Origin: Aulostomus chinensis
Taxonomy: Eukaryota; Chordata; Actinopteri; Syngnathiformes; Aulostomidae
Reading direction: 5' to 3'
DNA: 64,000 nucleotides
Assembly (NCBI GenBank): GCA_037954235.1
Contig: JBBMOA010000004.1
Coordinates: forward strand, 28,710,420-28,774,419
The position numbers and the translations under genes were made by a program. This document shows, piece by piece, positions 1 through 10,722 of the stretch; the stretch's first letter is position 1; each line of letters begins with the position of its first letter. Below the pieces are notes generated by a model. It had not been told where the DNA came from. It searched no databases and was given only the letters and a program-made list of their open reading frames with translations.

Positions 1-377
1 AGCTCAGCAGAGGTTGGACTTCCTGTGACAGCTCAGGAAGTTGAACCTGCCACAGGAGCTGCTGATCATCTTCTATACTACAATCATTCAGTCTGTCCTG
101 TTCACAGCCATCACTCTGGTTTGGATCGGCCACCAAACAAGACAGGATCAGACTACAACGAACAATCGGGTCAGCAGAGAGAATCATGGGGGCCGACCTA
201 CCTGTCATCCAGGACCTTTATCGGTCCAGGGTCAGGAAACGGACAGGCACCATCTCTGCTGACCCATCACACCCCAGTCACAAACTGTTTGATCCCCTCC
301 CCTCTGGAAGATGCTACAGAGCCCTGGATGCTGAGACCACCAGGCTAAAAACAGTTTCTACCCTCAGGCTTTCAGTC
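1..377 (+). pseudogene. 3' end of a non-LTR retrotransposon RT ORF (fragment)
   Basis: In shifting frames the translation reads like the C-terminal end of a fish LINE polymerase: a segment near 41-130 with NLPQELLIIFY and SVLFTAITLVW, then LPVIQDLYRSRVRKRTG and DPSHPSHKLFDPLPSGR near 190-340. That run of motifs is typical of the 3' end of Rex/L2-like non-LTR elements. The frame changes at least twice, so no protein can be made. The 5' part lies outside the window or was never inserted, since these elements are usually 5'-truncated. The exact clade cannot be settled by eye. Confidence 0.6.
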
Positions 378-483
378 TGATGAAAGGGAAATAGTCAGAG
401 TGTCAGGAAATAAAAACAAACATCTGCTACACCAGCAGCTCAATAGCAGGTGATCTGACAGGAGGGAACTGCAAATCACTACA

Positions 484-663
484 ATGGTGATGAAGGAAAA
501 GCCGGCCCTGGTGTTGTTCAGTGTGAAAACCCTGGAAGAGATCGTCATGAGGCCACAGCTCCTGGAGGAGCTGAATGATTCCCAACTCCTGTGTTGTCCT
601 GAGGATGAACTCACGTCACTGCTGCTCGCCTCCACAGAAGAACCAGAGCCAGCGTTTCCCTGA
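484..663 (+). other. Short unrecognised ORF, 59 codons
   Basis: An ATG-started reading frame ends at TGA (661-663). The predicted peptide is acidic and leucine-rich near its C-terminus, with motifs EEIVMRPQLLEELN and EDELTSLLLASTEE. I do not recognise it. It could be a terminal exon or chance. The flanks show no clear splice acceptor or polyadenylation signal. Confidence 0.15.
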
Positions 664-1239
664 TTGATGCTAAGATACATTCTGATGTGTGTGATTCTAC
701 AACTGTCTGGTGTGCGTCTCAGTCAAACAGCAACAGTGTGTTGGCCTACCTGTGCTGGACCCTGAGCAGCACACACTGGGTCTTCTATTGGAACCTGTGC
801 TCAGTGTGTATTGCTATCAAAGGTGATTCCAACAGAGGCTCCAGCTGACTGCTGCATCAGAGCACTGATACCAAAGACACTGCCCAGCTCCTTACTTTCA
901 AATATTCTCAAACACTATTCATAATATAATTTACTGTATTTCATCATTGATCAATGCATCATTTATAGCAGTAATTGGCAACAAGTGGATCTTTTCACTG
1001 GAACCTCAGAGTTCACCAGATTGACACACACACTTGAAAACAAGTTCAGATTCATAAAATATTCCAGTGTTTGATGTTTCTCTATGGTTGTCTGATGGTT
1101 GGCCTCTGACTCACTCTGACTCTGAGAAAACATGCTGTCCACCTCTGATGCAGCTGAACAGAGGCGCTATGACACTGTTCCATGGTCATCATGGAGGTAC
1201 TTGCTTCAAGAGTTAGACAACCACTGGCCTGAAGGACAG
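664..1239. other. Intergenic, no feature recognised
   Basis: No coding, RNA or clear repeat signal is seen in this stretch. It is AT-rich around 900-970. Confidence 0.4.
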
Positions 1240-1445
1240 AGAAGTGAACTTGAAACTAAAAGGTTGTTGGTTCAATCCTCAGGACTGGTAGGAGGAAGCA
1301 GCCACACTCATTAACACCACCAAGATGCCCTTGAGCAAGGCTCTCAGAGGTGGTACTGAGCAGCTGCTGTTCTATGACTGTGAATGTGATCAGGGTGCTC
1401 CTGCAAATGTGAGTCACTCTCAGTGAGTTTCCTTGGACTAAATAA
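1240..1445 (+). repeat. Degenerate dispersed fish repeat with tRNA-like B box
   Basis: The segment has GGTTGTTGGTTCAATCCTC near 1262-1280, followed by CCCTTGAGCAAGGC near 1328. This pairing is characteristic of a very common fish short dispersed element that contains a tRNA-like B box and the phrase CCTTGAGCAAGGC. It ends in an AATAAAGGTAAAAAATAAAA tail near 1440-1459. The copy is diverged, and the family is recognised from memory only. Confidence 0.4.
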
Positions 1446-1550
1446 AGGTAAAAAATAAAAACACTGGAGTTTTGTGAATATTTGTGTGCATGTAAAAAAA
1501 CAAAGTCACTTGTACTGGATCACAGTAACATGACTGCATTACTGTGTACC

Positions 1551-2220
1551 AAATCACATACTTCCATACTGCATATGTAAAATTTTCAAACTGAGTATTC
1601 TAAGCAAAGTATGTACTCAATCGCGCAGTGCGCGTGTTTCGAGGGTGCAGTGCTGTCCCAAACCACATCCTGCCGTGCGGTGCACTCTTCAAAATGATGA
1701 CGTGATGTCTTCTTCTTCTACACAGATTTGTGACTGGCGAGCACCGCATCAGCATCAGCTAATTACCGCCTCCTTTTGCCTGTGCTTGTTTGTCAATTTC
1801 TGAAGCAGTAAAAAAGCAAAATGGAGGGTCATCGCACATTGTTACACCACAATAGGCACCAACAACACGATGTCCTCCTTCTACTGGCTGAAGATGCAAC
1901 TGTCTGTAGAGTTTAATTGTGTGATTTATTTAGCACAACATTTTGGTGACAAGTGATTTTATCTTTTCAAACCCGTGTCCACACAGAATTTCCTACTTGT
2001 CCCTGTTATTTCATGTAAAGATGACTCTATACAAGTCAGTGTTGGCCGACTCTCACCACAGCAAGTGTCCACAGTTGCACACTCAAAATCTTAACTGATT
2101 GGAGTACGTCATCCAGGAACTTTTGCATTCTCAATTTTTGAAAACTATCCATACGTTTTTCCATTTTCAGTTGAGTAGACTCAAAATTTTAAGTATGCAG
2201 TATAGAAGTATGCGATTGAG
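1551..2220. mobile_element. MITE-like element with about 35-bp terminal inverted repeats
   Basis: The left end (1553-1587, ATCACATACTTCCATACTGC...) and the reverse complement of the right end (ATCGCATACTTCTATACTGC...) agree over about 35 bp with few mismatches. They share a run of AAAATTTT about 30 bp in. No transposase is encoded. The interior has a CpG-rich stretch (1620-1690) and no open frame. Such ends are common in fish non-autonomous DNA transposons. I could not define a clean target-site duplication, so the superfamily is unassigned. Confidence 0.6.
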
Positions 2221-2374
2221 AAAACACGCAGTGAGAGTCTTCTGGCGAGATGAAGGTTAAAAAAATTGTTATGTTATTGTCAGAATCATAGAGGAACATT
2301 TGTGTTCATGTAAACAGCCAAAGACAACTTGTCCTGGATCTCAGTCACATGACTGTTAGTGTCAATAATGTTAC

Positions 2375-2674
2375 CTGAGCAGGTGATTTCCTGGATGGTG
2401 GAACCAGAAGAGTTCCATGATCTCACACACTCCTTCAGTGTTGATGTAGACTGAACACACTCAGAGTTGATGAACCACATGAGTCGTTCTGAGGACTCGT
2501 CTCTCTGCTGTGTTGAGACAGCAGAACCACAGTCCAGCCATCTACATATCACAGCTGTTTCCTTCAGGGTCCAGGACCTGTCTGTCTCTGCTGCTCTCCA
2601 CTCTCCCAGGTGTTTCACCTCCAGTCTACCAGCACAGTGGTTTGCTCCTCCCACCAACCTGACATCATCAGCAT
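2375..2674 (-). CDS. SRCR-domain exon (scavenger receptor cysteine-rich protein, partial gene)
   Basis: This is a 300-nt exon on the minus strand, bounded by a splice acceptor (CTCTGCTCAG, ending at 2675) and a donor (GTAACA, starting at 2374), with phase 1 at both ends. It encodes 99 complete codons. Read from its start it shows DDVRLVGG, the HCAGRLEV motif, a VICRWLDCG motif and a terminal EITCSG. There are six cysteines, as expected for one SRCR domain. SRCR domains are extracellular disulfide-bonded modules of CD163/DMBT1/CD5-like receptors, often encoded by a single phase-1 exon. There is no internal stop. The parent gene is unknown and may be a fragment. A partial SRCR exon lies 74 bp upstream in transcription order. 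Confidence 0.75.
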
Positions 2675-2748
2675 CTGAGCAGAGACAAGAGCATCATTAA
2701 TACATGAATATGAAACAGGACGGAGGAGGACCTGAACCAAAGCTCCAC

Positions 2749-2896
2749 CTGAGCAGATGAGTCCAACTGATTTGCCAGGTGAGCAGGTGTTTCCAGACCC
2801 TGAGCGTCCACAGTCCAGGAGGGAAGATTCATGGCCCTCACACTGGAACACCTGAGCCCAGAATGGAGGCTCTGCTGTTCCAAAAAGTCCAACCTC
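2749..2896 (-). CDS. Partial SRCR-domain exon, C-terminal half of a domain
   Basis: The minus-strand reading frame contains GTAEPPFWAQVFQCEGHESS and then LLDCGRSGSGNTCSPGK, ending in LICSG at a phase-1 donor (GTGGAG). This matches the second half of an SRCR domain, with four cysteines in the expected spacing. The N-terminal half (the first cysteine and the CR-LGCG motif) is not found upstream. The exon is therefore truncated, or the missing part was lost by rearrangement. A 74-bp intron separates it from the next SRCR exon (2375-2674), so the two would be adjacent domains of one protein. The truncation suggests a gene relic. Confidence 0.55.
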
Positions 2897-3505
2897 TAAT
2901 TGGCCTTCCTGGATGAGTTTTACATTTTACTTTCTATTGCTCACTGCAGGTCCAGTCAAGTGAGAGCACTTTTCCTTCACCTGCCTCAGCATTTTGGGAC
3001 TCAAAAGTACTGCAATTGGAGAAGGGTGGAGCCGACAGGGAGGGAGAAGAAAATGTGCTTGAGAAGCAGCTAAATACATAAAGACTGATGCTACATTTCC
3101 AGGCAGCACCTCTGGTTTGAAGTAAACATACTAGCTTTGTTTATATGTGATCTAACCTCATGTACACAGCAAGTTAATGGTGTGATTCTCATGACACTCC
3201 TGCCTAAACTGTATAATACAACATTATTCCACATTTATACTTGGATTCATCTGCACGTTCCAGTTGATTTGCACTTCTGGTTGGATGCTAGCTGCATGTC
3301 AGTACTTGTACTCTGAACAATGACAAATTTGAATCTATAATTGATGTTTAATATACATCATCGAGGCTATTTGTACGTATTCAGTGGAAAATGTTTTTAT
3401 TGCACCAGGTGAACAAGTGCACCTCCTAAAATTACGAGTGTATATTAGGCCTGTCACAGTAACACGTTATGTTAGTTGATGTATCCCATCAATTTCGTAC
3501 CTCTT
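2897..3505. other. Intergenic, no feature recognised
   Basis: AT-rich single-copy-looking sequence with no supported gene. Short open frames here show no protein-like composition. Confidence 0.4.
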
Positions 3506-3511
3506 ATCTTG

Positions 3512-3856
3512 TTAGGGGTGCCGGGGGGCTGGAGCCTATCACAGCAGCCTTCCTGTGAGAGGCCAGGTTCAACCTGGACGAGTTGTCAGTCCATCACAGG
3601 GCCAACACATAGAGACAGACAACCATTCACACTCAAAGCCACACCTACGGACAATTTAGAGTATCAATCAGCCTCGTCCCCTCTTGATGTCTTTGGACTG
3701 TGGGAGGAAGCTGGAGTACCAGAGAGAACCCACACAGACACAGGGAGAACATGCAGACTCCACACAGAAAGATCCTGTGCTCAAGTTTGGGCTCAAACCT
3801 GGAACCTTTTCGCTGTGAGGCAACAGTGCTGACCACTGCACAACCATGTCTCCCAG
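3512..3856 (+). repeat. Dispersed fish repeat, copy 1
   Basis: The sequence runs from GGGGGGCTGGAGCCTATC through TCCATCACAGGGCCAACAC, TTGATGTCTTTGGACTGTGG, CACAGGGAGAACATGCAGAC to GCTGACCACTGCACAACC. The same order recurs at 22355-22675 (same strand) and 42535-42858 (opposite strand), with fragments at 19945-20065 and 26500-26560. It is non-coding, although it carries chance open frames. The family is very common in teleost genomes; I do not name it further. Confidence 0.75.
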
Positions 3857-3974
3857 GATATATTATCCAAGAATTATTTTGATTTATGATATGATTATTG
3901 ACATTTTAACAATTTTACCACTTCAATAATTATGTACCACCTAATAAATCAAGTGCACACTTTATCTTTGTTCC

Positions 3975-4460
3975 TGTCATGACTTGAGCTTGGACGAGAA
4001 CCCAAAGCCACGACTCCCAGGCAAGGTGCCAGATGAAGAAAGTTTATTACTAAAGTACAAATCAAAACCACTCTTATGAGGAAAAAAGCCTAAACTACAA
4101 AAACTCAAACTCACTCGACTGAGGAGAACCTGACTCGACAAAGTGACAAAGAAACTCAAAGTTAGATCAGGTAAGGAGCACGGCATGGAAAACAAAACCT
4201 GACTAGACAAAGATTCAACAAAAACACAAACTTGATGAGGCATTAAATGACGTAGCACGTTTGGAACTGACGGAAAAGACAAACTCGCACCAGACAAAGA
4301 GAAATGCAGACGACATAAACTCATGAGGTGACGGAAACAGGAGGACACAGTCGGGGTGGGGAAGACAATCAGACTGGTGGGAAATCCACCACGGGGAAGT
4401 GGAAGTTACCAGAAACTGGGAGGATGGTTAAATTTCAAAATAAAACAGGACGTCATGACA
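3975..4460. repeat. Candidate dispersed element with 9-bp inverted ends
   Basis: The block starts TGTCATGAC (3975) and ends GTCATGACA (4460), a perfect 9-bp inverted pair. The interior is A-rich and purine-rich with loosely repeated phrases such as AAACTCAAACTCACTCGAC, AACCTGACTCGAC and AACCTGACTAGAC. It encodes no protein. It resembles a common fish repeat, but no target-site duplication is visible, so its class (MITE or LTR-derived) is open. Confidence 0.4.
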
Positions 4461-5208
4461 CAACATAGACACATGGCAAACAAAGAACACCACTACATGC
4501 ATGGACATGACAGTTACAAGAGTATTTAAGTCTGTTACATCACCAAAGAGGACCAGTATCATGATGGGTTTATAGAGAAAGGACTCCAAAAAGAAACTGA
4601 AATTCCAGACTGGAGTATCAAGACTCTGAGAGGGTCATGTTCACTCAGACCTGGATTAACAACTGTGTCATGATGAGTTTCCAGGACCTTTTCAATTACG
4701 GTGCTATGAGCCAACTTAAAGGAAATGGAAGGGAGCTGTGCCCCCCCTCCCCCCTCCCTCAGTGGAGGAGGAGAGGAGCAGGAGACCTGTCACAGGAGAG
4801 GAGAGGTGCTGGTGACCAGTAAACCTGCCTCAGTGGTCTTTTCTGGTGTCAAATGCTCACACGTACACACAATTATCACAGTTACTGAGGACAGAAAAAT
4901 GATGGAGGTCGTACTGGAGAAGAGTTCAAACTGGAGCCAGGAGGCAACGACCATTCCATCATCCATCTTCCAGCATTCCCCTCCAGCACTCACTATCACC
5001 CAGAAGTCCATCCTGTTAGACTGGAAACCTCCAAACAACCTCAACATCCTACAGTGGAAGAAGCTGCTGAGCAGAAATCCCTGGAAAAATGTCTGCATCC
5101 ATCAACCATGAAACCACCAACTTCAGTAAAACCTGGTCCACTACCATCAATAAATGAACCTGACCTCCAACCCTCAAAGTGACATTGAACACACAAACAC
5201 CCAACACA
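4461..5208. other. Intergenic, no feature recognised
   Basis: No gene is supported. It has a C-rich patch (4741-4760) and otherwise mixed sequence. The longest open frame (4725-5111, plus) has no recognisable domain. Confidence 0.35.
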
Positions 5209-5211
5209 TTC

Positions 5212-5252
<41 letters not shown>
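5209..5252. repeat. (AC)n microsatellite
   Basis: An uninterrupted AC dinucleotide run of about 44 bp. Confidence 0.95.
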
Positions 5253-5255
<3 letters not shown>

Positions 5256-5469
5256 CTCCACTCACCCTTTATTCTTTTTAAAATGTCTTTATTTGTTCAT
5301 ACATTTGTTTTCATTACAATATTATAATTATATTATATTTGATATTATTGTTGCTGTATTAGAAACATTTCTACTGATCATAGTGATAACAACAAAAGCA
5401 TTGAAAAGGATACCATTGATTCTGAATAATGCAGAATTACTGCATGATGAAATTATTATTATTGTTATT

Positions 5470-5482
5470 ATTATTAATACTC
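5470..5482. repeat. Target-site duplication, left copy, of LINE A
   Basis: ATTATTAATACTC occurs here and again at 13418-13430, immediately after the poly(A) tail of LINE A. The 13-bp exact match inside ATT-rich DNA brackets the whole retrotransposon. Confidence 0.85.
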
Positions 5483-5742
5483 TAGAGATAGGGCATAGGA
5501 GTGAGCATGTCAGAGTGAACATCACACTTGTGCGTGATTCAACATGGCGGCACACATCTGAAGATACGAGAACAAGCTAACTCCTTAAACGCCGATTCAC
5601 ACAGTTAGATCAATCGGAAACTCAAACCACGGTAAGAGATTTTCAACTCTCTCATCCACACACAATCCTCAAAATAGATCTGGAAGAAGAGACAGTGGAA
5701 AGTCTGCAGGAGTACGTCGACGATTGCTACCACCTATTCGTC

Positions 5743-6502
5743 ATGGGCAAGACGGACAACGCGACGACCCCACTTCCTAAAAGAAGCCGACCGTCCAGCG
5801 CACCCTCATCTCCCGATAAGGATTTCGGAGACATTCTGGAATCAATAGACAAAAAACTGACAAGTTTCGATGCAAGACTCTCTCTCGTGGAAATCCTCCA
5901 CAGAGTTCCAGGCTCTCCGTGAGTCGCTGGAATTTAGCCAGCAACAGGTGGCTTCACTGGCCGCTGAAAATCAAGCCCTTAAAGCCTCCATTAAATCACT
6001 CACCGAGGGGGCGACGGAGATTACTGCGGAGAACAAGCGGATGACAGAGGCCATCCTCGACATCCAAGCGAGGAGCATGCGGGAAAACTTGGTATTCTCC
6101 GGCATACCTGAGCAGACGGAGGAAGACCCCGAGATGTCCATCAAAGACTTCCTCCACAAACAGCTGAAACTTCCGATGGAGACCGTGAAGAACATCACCT
6201 TCCACCGGGTGCATCGCCTTGGAGGGAAGAGACCAGAGAACCGGCGGCCCAGACCCATCATTGCGAAGTTCGAGCACTTCAAGCAGAAGGAGCTGGTGAA
6301 GAGCCGGGGCAGGGAGCTGAGAGGAACGGACTTCAGTGTGAACGATCAATTCCCTAAGGAGATGCTGGAGCGCCGCAAACGCCTGTTCCCTGTAAGGAAA
6401 AGGTTCATCAACGGAGGATCCCGCGCTGTCATCGCGGTGGATAAACTGTACGTTAACGGCCAGTTGTTCCGTGATCCGGAGATCACCCCTTGGCTCTGCT
6501 AA
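5743..6502 (+). pseudogene. LINE A ORF1 (L1 ORF1p-like RNA-binding protein), frameshifted
   Basis: The frame starts at ATG 5743 (MGKTDNATTPLPKRSRP) and runs to a shift near 5890-5905, where it passes to the next frame and continues to the stop at 6500-6502. Domains in order are a short basic, serine/proline-rich N-terminus, a heptad coiled coil (near 5930-6070) and the RRM-like core starting MRENLVFSGIPE and containing FHRVHRLGGKR. A C-terminal domain follows, with FSVNDQFPKEMLERR. L1 ORF1p binds its own RNA as a trimer and chaperones nucleic acids. The single frameshift near the coiled-coil start probably inactivates this copy. Confidence 0.85.
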
Positions 6503-6966
6503 AGCGCGTCTCCTCTCTCCACCCGGAACTCACCGGATTCAGCCGAGAATTGTATTAGCATGATGAAGGTCATGGATTAAGGTAACACCAGTTTCTCTCA
6601 TTCGTTGTTTTTTTTTTTAATTTTGTTTTTTTTCTTCTTTCTCTTTCAATACTGTGTTAAGCCTAAAACATAAAAACGCACATGGTAGACTGCTACATGC
6701 CGAGTTTACTCACGAGTGTGTATTTTTGTGAGTATTTATGTGTGTATTTATGTCTCTCCTTTGTCTTTCCTTTCGTTGTTCTGTGTTACATGTTATTTTT
6801 AAATGTGATGTTTATATGGTTTGTAGTGCAGGGATATAATATTGTTACATTTGCCACACACATGCACTCTCATCCTCTCTGGCGCCACCACACACGCGCG
6901 TGCACAAAGATACAGGTACACATTCTCTCTCTCACTCACCTACTTGTTACAACTTACACTCAGTAG
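6503..6966 (+). other. LINE A inter-ORF region
   Basis: A T-rich spacer between ORF1 and ORF2, with no conserved protein motif. In L1 elements ORF2 is translated by an unconventional reinitiation. No obvious initiation aid is visible here. Confidence 0.6.
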
Positions 6967-9900
6967 ATTAGTTTAGACACGAACAAACTACGGTTTGTCA
7001 CTTGGAATGTACGTGGAATTGGCTCACGTGAAAAACGGCTTAAAATTTGAACACACCTACAAAATTTACAAGCAGACATTGTCCTATTACAGGAAACCCA
7101 TCTACCTAAAACAGGTAATCAAGTGTTAAGCCCACAGTTCCCGCACACATACACAGCGAGTTATAACACCAAGCAAAGAGGCGTAGCCATTCTGATTCAC
7201 AAAAACGTCAGGTTCACTTGTAAAAACACCATTGTAGACCCAGAAGGTAGGTTTGTAATAGTCACCATATCCACACACAACACAGAGGTATGCATGGCCA
7301 GTATATATGGTCCAAATGTTGATGACCCCTCCTTCTTCCACAGCTTCTTCACTGCACTCTCAGCCCACTCAGACACAGCACTCATAGTGGGAGGGCACTT
7401 CAACCTGGTATTGAACCCACAAGTGGACAGAATCAGTAGAGCAGCTAGTCAGCGCAACTGCCAATCATCCGACATAATAAAGCAGTACATGAGTGATTTC
7501 GGTCTTTGCGATGCTTGGCGCTCACACCACCCCACGCTTAAGGAATACACCTACTACTCACCAGTGCACCACTCCTCCTCTCGTTTGGACCACTTTTTAA
7601 TTAGCAACTCAATTGTGAAGGATGTCTTTGACACCAAGATTCACCCCATTGTCATTAGCGACCACGCACCAGTCACTCTGACACTCACAAAAAAAACTAG
7701 AACACCGCTTTCTAAACAATGGAGATTTAATACATCATTGCTCAAGGACCCCAATTTTATTAAATTCTTTAAGGAGGAATGGACAATATTCTGTGAGATA
7801 AATGACCAGCCTGATGTCTCAGCTTGTGTGCTATGGCAGGCGGCAAAAGCAGTCATGCGGGGCAAAATAATATCTTACTCTTCATATCAGAAAAAACAGG
7901 AGAAAGCTCTCGAAACAGAATTAAATGAAAAAATTAAAGCCTTGGAGACAACTTATGCCGCCTCCGAGGAGGAACACCTACTGAGAGAATTAAGGGAATT
8001 AAAACTAAATAATTTACTCGACATCAAAACACAATTTCAGCTGCAGAGACTACGCTTGGAGAACTTTGAACATAACAATAAATCCAGCAGATTTTTAGCG
8101 AACCAACTAAAACGGAACAAAGAAAGAGCAACAACATCCTCCATTAAGGACTCCAATGGGGAAACAACGTGTGACCCAGAAGAAATCAATTACATTTTTA
8201 GGGAATTCTATAAAAAACTTTACTCACCTGAGATTAACCCATCCAAATCTTGCATTGAAAACTTTCTAAGCACAATTGACTTGCCAAAATTAAATCAAGA
8301 CCAAATAATGGCTCTGGAGTCACCTATTTCTATCGAGGAACTTCAAGAAGCCCTTAAACATATGCCAAACAAGAAAGCCCCGGGACCAGATGGCTTTCCT
8401 GCAGAATTCTACAAAGAGTTCTGGCCTGAGCTTGCACCAATATTTTACAAAATGTTCACTGAAATACAGGAAACCTCGACCATGCCACCCAACATGAACC
8501 GTGCGATTATTAGCCTTCTCCTTAAACCGGACAAAGACCCAGCACTTCCATCAAGCTATCGTCCAATATCACTTATAAATGCAGATATTAAAGTCATCAG
8601 CAAGGCGCTCGCTAGAAGGCTTGAAAAAGTAACACCTCACATAATACATCCTGACCAGACCGGGTTTATTAAAGGACGGCACTCTACCAACAACACACGT
8701 AGACTTATCAACCTGATAGACTACTGTAAGAATCAGAGCAAGGATGCCATAATTGTCTCCCTAGATGCAGAAAAAGCATTGGACAGGGTAAATTGGAACT
8801 TTCTCCTCACCACATTACAAAAGTTTGGGTTTGGAGATAACTTTGTGAACTGGATCAAAATATTTTACCGCGCTGCCAGTGCTTGTGTCAGAACAAATGA
8901 TCAAACTTCTCCAAGCTTCTCTCTCCAAAGAGGAACCAGACAGGGTTGTCCACTTTCCCCTTCCCTTTTTGCTATATTCATAGAGCCACTCGCAGCTGCA
9001 GTCCGGCAAAACAACAACATCAAGGGAATTGACACTACAAATGTGATCCATAAGATAAGCCTTTATGCTGATGATGTATTACTTTTCCTACGGAATGCAC
9101 AATCATCTCTCCCTGAAACGATAGCACTCATTGACAAATTCTCAACCATTTCTGACTACTCTATTAATTGGAGCAAGTCAACTGTTCTTCCCATCAACTC
9201 AGGTTTCCAGAGTACGCTCGCCGTACCACTACGGCCAGGAAACATTAAATACCTGGGCATCAACATCTCTGCCAAATTGTCTGACTTGACACGGCTAAAT
9301 CATACCGCCCTAATCAAAGAAATAGAGGACGACCTCACCCGGTGGCGCACACTACCCATATCACTTATGGGAAGAAGAGCAACAGTAAAAATGATGATCT
9401 TGCCAAAAATCAACAATGTTTTCTCGATGGTTCCGACCCAACCTCCCCGGACTTGGTTCAAAACACTCGACTCTAACATCTCCAAATTTCTCTGGAAAGC
9501 TAAGCCACCACGTATAAGCTTAAAGACTTTACAAAAGAGTAAAGACTATGGTGGCTTGGAACTACCAAATTTTTATAATTACTACTTGGCCAATAGATTG
9601 CAATACATACTAAAATGGTTAAAGCCAAACTCATTAGACCAAGCATGGCGCGATATTGAACAAACATTCTGCAAAGAAATCCAAATATCTGATCTCCCTT
9701 TTATCAGCCCTGTTATCAAGCATCACAGCTGCTTTAAGTACATTAGCATCAGCAACACCCTCATAGCCTGGTGGGAATTTCTCAAAAGCAATGGGCTCTT
9801 GAACACCCCTTGCAGGCTCACGCCTATCTGGAACAATCCTGACATCCTGCAAAATAAAAAAACAATACATTTTGCTGCATGGGCCAATAAAGGGATTAAA

Positions 9901-10722
9901 AATCTAGAGCATATCTTCCAAGACAAAGAATTCATAGAATTTAACCAAATTACAGCAAATTATGGTATCAACAAAAACAAATTTCTGGAATATCTTCAGC
10001 TCAAATCTATAATACAGGCACAGTTTGACCTTACCCAGTTAGACTTAGAGCTTCCACCTAGAATAACAGATTTTTTACAAATTTCACCCCCTAAGCTACT
10101 GTCTAAAATTAACTCAACAGTTTCAACAACAGAACTTATAATCTCTATTCCTTCATCCAAATGGGAGAAAGATCTGTCGATCAACCCACACCCTAACTTT
10201 TGGATAGAAATCTGCTCCAACACATTTAGAATGATTCGCAGTGGTAACCTACAATTAATAAATTACAAGGTTCTCCACAGAACACACTACACAGGACAAA
10301 GGATGTTCCAGATGGGCCTCACACAAACAAACATTTGTCCATATTGTGCGACTGGCTCACCGGACTGCTATCTGCATGCTATATGGCTTTGTACACCTGT
10401 TAACAATTTTTGGCAGAGGGTTTGTAAAGACCTATCACGGTGGTTAGGGTACCCCATCCCCATCTCCCCCTCACTTTGTCTGCTAGGTGACCTCACTAAT
10501 GTTTATATGGAAGTAAACAAATCCTGCATGCTTCTCACTGCTCTAAGCATCGCAAAGAAGGCCATCCTGATGAATTGGAAATCCAAGAAAAACCTAAGCA
10601 TTACTCAATATAGAAACCTTTTATTAGACCACATTTCCATGGAGAGAATGTCTGCTTGGGAGGAAAGTCGATCATCAGAGTTCGAACAAATCTGGTCCCC
10701 GATAATTAAATCCATCACATAG
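6967..10722 (+). pseudogene. LINE A ORF2: APE-type endonuclease and reverse transcriptase, damaged
   Basis: The protein-like frame begins near 6967 (SLDTNKLRFVTWNVRGIGS) with no ATG, and has an in-frame TGA at 7048-7050. From 7051 it is open for more than 1,200 codons. Endonuclease motifs: LLQETHL, GRFVIVTI, IVGGHFNLVLNP and ISDHAPV. The usual GGDFN reads GGHFN, which replaces a conserved catalytic-site Asp. RT motifs: APGPDGFPAEFY, DQTGFIKGR, SLDAEKALDRV, RQGCPLSPSLF and YADDVLLFL, so the catalytic YADD is kept. The C-terminal zinc-knuckle-like motif CPYC...H...C lies near 10338-10395. It would nick DNA and copy LINE RNA. The missing start, nonsense codon and GGHFN make it non-functional. 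Confidence 0.92.

Noticed and set aside
3476..3882. Open frames in the dispersed fish repeat, also seen at 22358-22651 and 42677-42859
   Set aside because: The same repeat is found several times with different frames broken; there is no conserved protein.
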